Below, one piece after another: positions 31,741 to 31,785 of a stretch of DNA of 31,785 nt (position 1 is the stretch's first letter; each line of letters starts with the position of its first letter). Source of the stretch: Lentzea aerocolonigenes (lineage in GTDB: Bacteria; Actinomycetota; Actinomycetes; Mycobacteriales; Pseudonocardiaceae). Location of the stretch: NCBI RefSeq assembly GCF_000955955.1, contig NZ_JYJG01000248.1:1-31785 (forward strand). Direction: 5' to 3'. The position numbers and the translations under genes were made by a program. The notes below the pieces were generated by a model. The model was not told the DNA's origin, did no database searches, and saw only the letters and a list, made by a program, of their open reading frames with translations.

Positions 31741-31785
31741 TGAAGGGAACCTTCATCCACTTGAGGTGGATGAAGGTTCCCTTCA
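31741..31785. repeat. Perfect 20-bp inverted repeat with nested palindromes
   Basis: TGAAGGGAACCTTCATCCAC and its exact complement (31766-31785) flank a TTGAG loop. Each arm itself contains a smaller near-palindrome (TGAAGG-GAA-CCTTCA). It begins seven bases after the protease stop and reaches the window end, so a following T-run cannot be seen. It may act as a terminator. Perfect symmetry and nested structure also suit a dispersed intergenic repeat element. Confidence 0.75.

Noticed and set aside
28680..31760. 1026-codon open frame on the minus strand
   Set aside because: Shadow of the subtilisin gene, whose signal peptide and catalytic triad are unambiguous.

Overview
The window is high-GC DNA from a sporulating, filamentous actinomycete. 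The signs are GC-rich third codon positions, frequent GTG starts, an SsgA-like sporulation protein, AfsR-like and LAL-type regulators, and a stand-alone LigD-type polymerase. The overall look fits the Pseudonocardiales (Lentzea/Saccharothrix-like), but that is inference from gene style and was not searched.

Positions 1-8904 are the right end of an integrated temperate phage. Its core genes run leftward: tyrosine integrase (8008-8904), two small early proteins, a winged-helix replication-type protein, a 59-aa protein, an HNH endonuclease, small hypotheticals, terminase small and large subunits, a small membrane protein, and a portal protein that leaves the window. Many joints are ATGA/GTGA/TGATG overlaps. 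Two paralogous membrane-anchored genes (3243-3782 and 4874-5437) are inserted on the opposite strand with their own promoters. They look like lysogeny-expressed cargo.

Positions 8955-14281 hold host genes: a LigD-like polymerase domain protein, then a TetR regulator divergent from a fatty-acid/acyl-CoA operon (two acyl-CoA dehydrogenases, a MaoC-type hydratase, a LuxR-type regulator). A near-perfect palindrome lies between TetR and the operon. Positions 14278-21747 hold large ATPase regulators on the minus strand: one LuxR-family AAA (LAL) protein and two tandem XRE/NB-ARC/TPR proteins. An SsgA-like gene and a possible 36-aa peptide gene are interspersed. Positions 21757-24314 hold a GntR/FCD regulator divergent from an asparaginase-family gene across a perfect 16-bp palindrome, a small tail-anchored membrane protein, and msrB.

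The most interesting region is 24367-28493. Three consecutive membrane proteins of the TIGR04222 type each end in an extreme Ser/Gly/Cys tail with 5, 12 and 9 regularly spaced cysteines. They are followed, with overlapping codons, by a DUF692/MNIO multinuclear iron enzyme and a small protein resembling a domain that I recall fused to DUF692 proteins in other actinomycetes. MNIO enzymes oxidatively modify cysteines in peptide substrates, so the tails are obvious candidate substrates. The proposal is a RiPP-like modification system acting on membrane-anchored, Cys-rich tails rather than free peptides. A secreted subtilisin (28659-31733) follows, and the window ends in a perfect 20-bp-stem palindrome.
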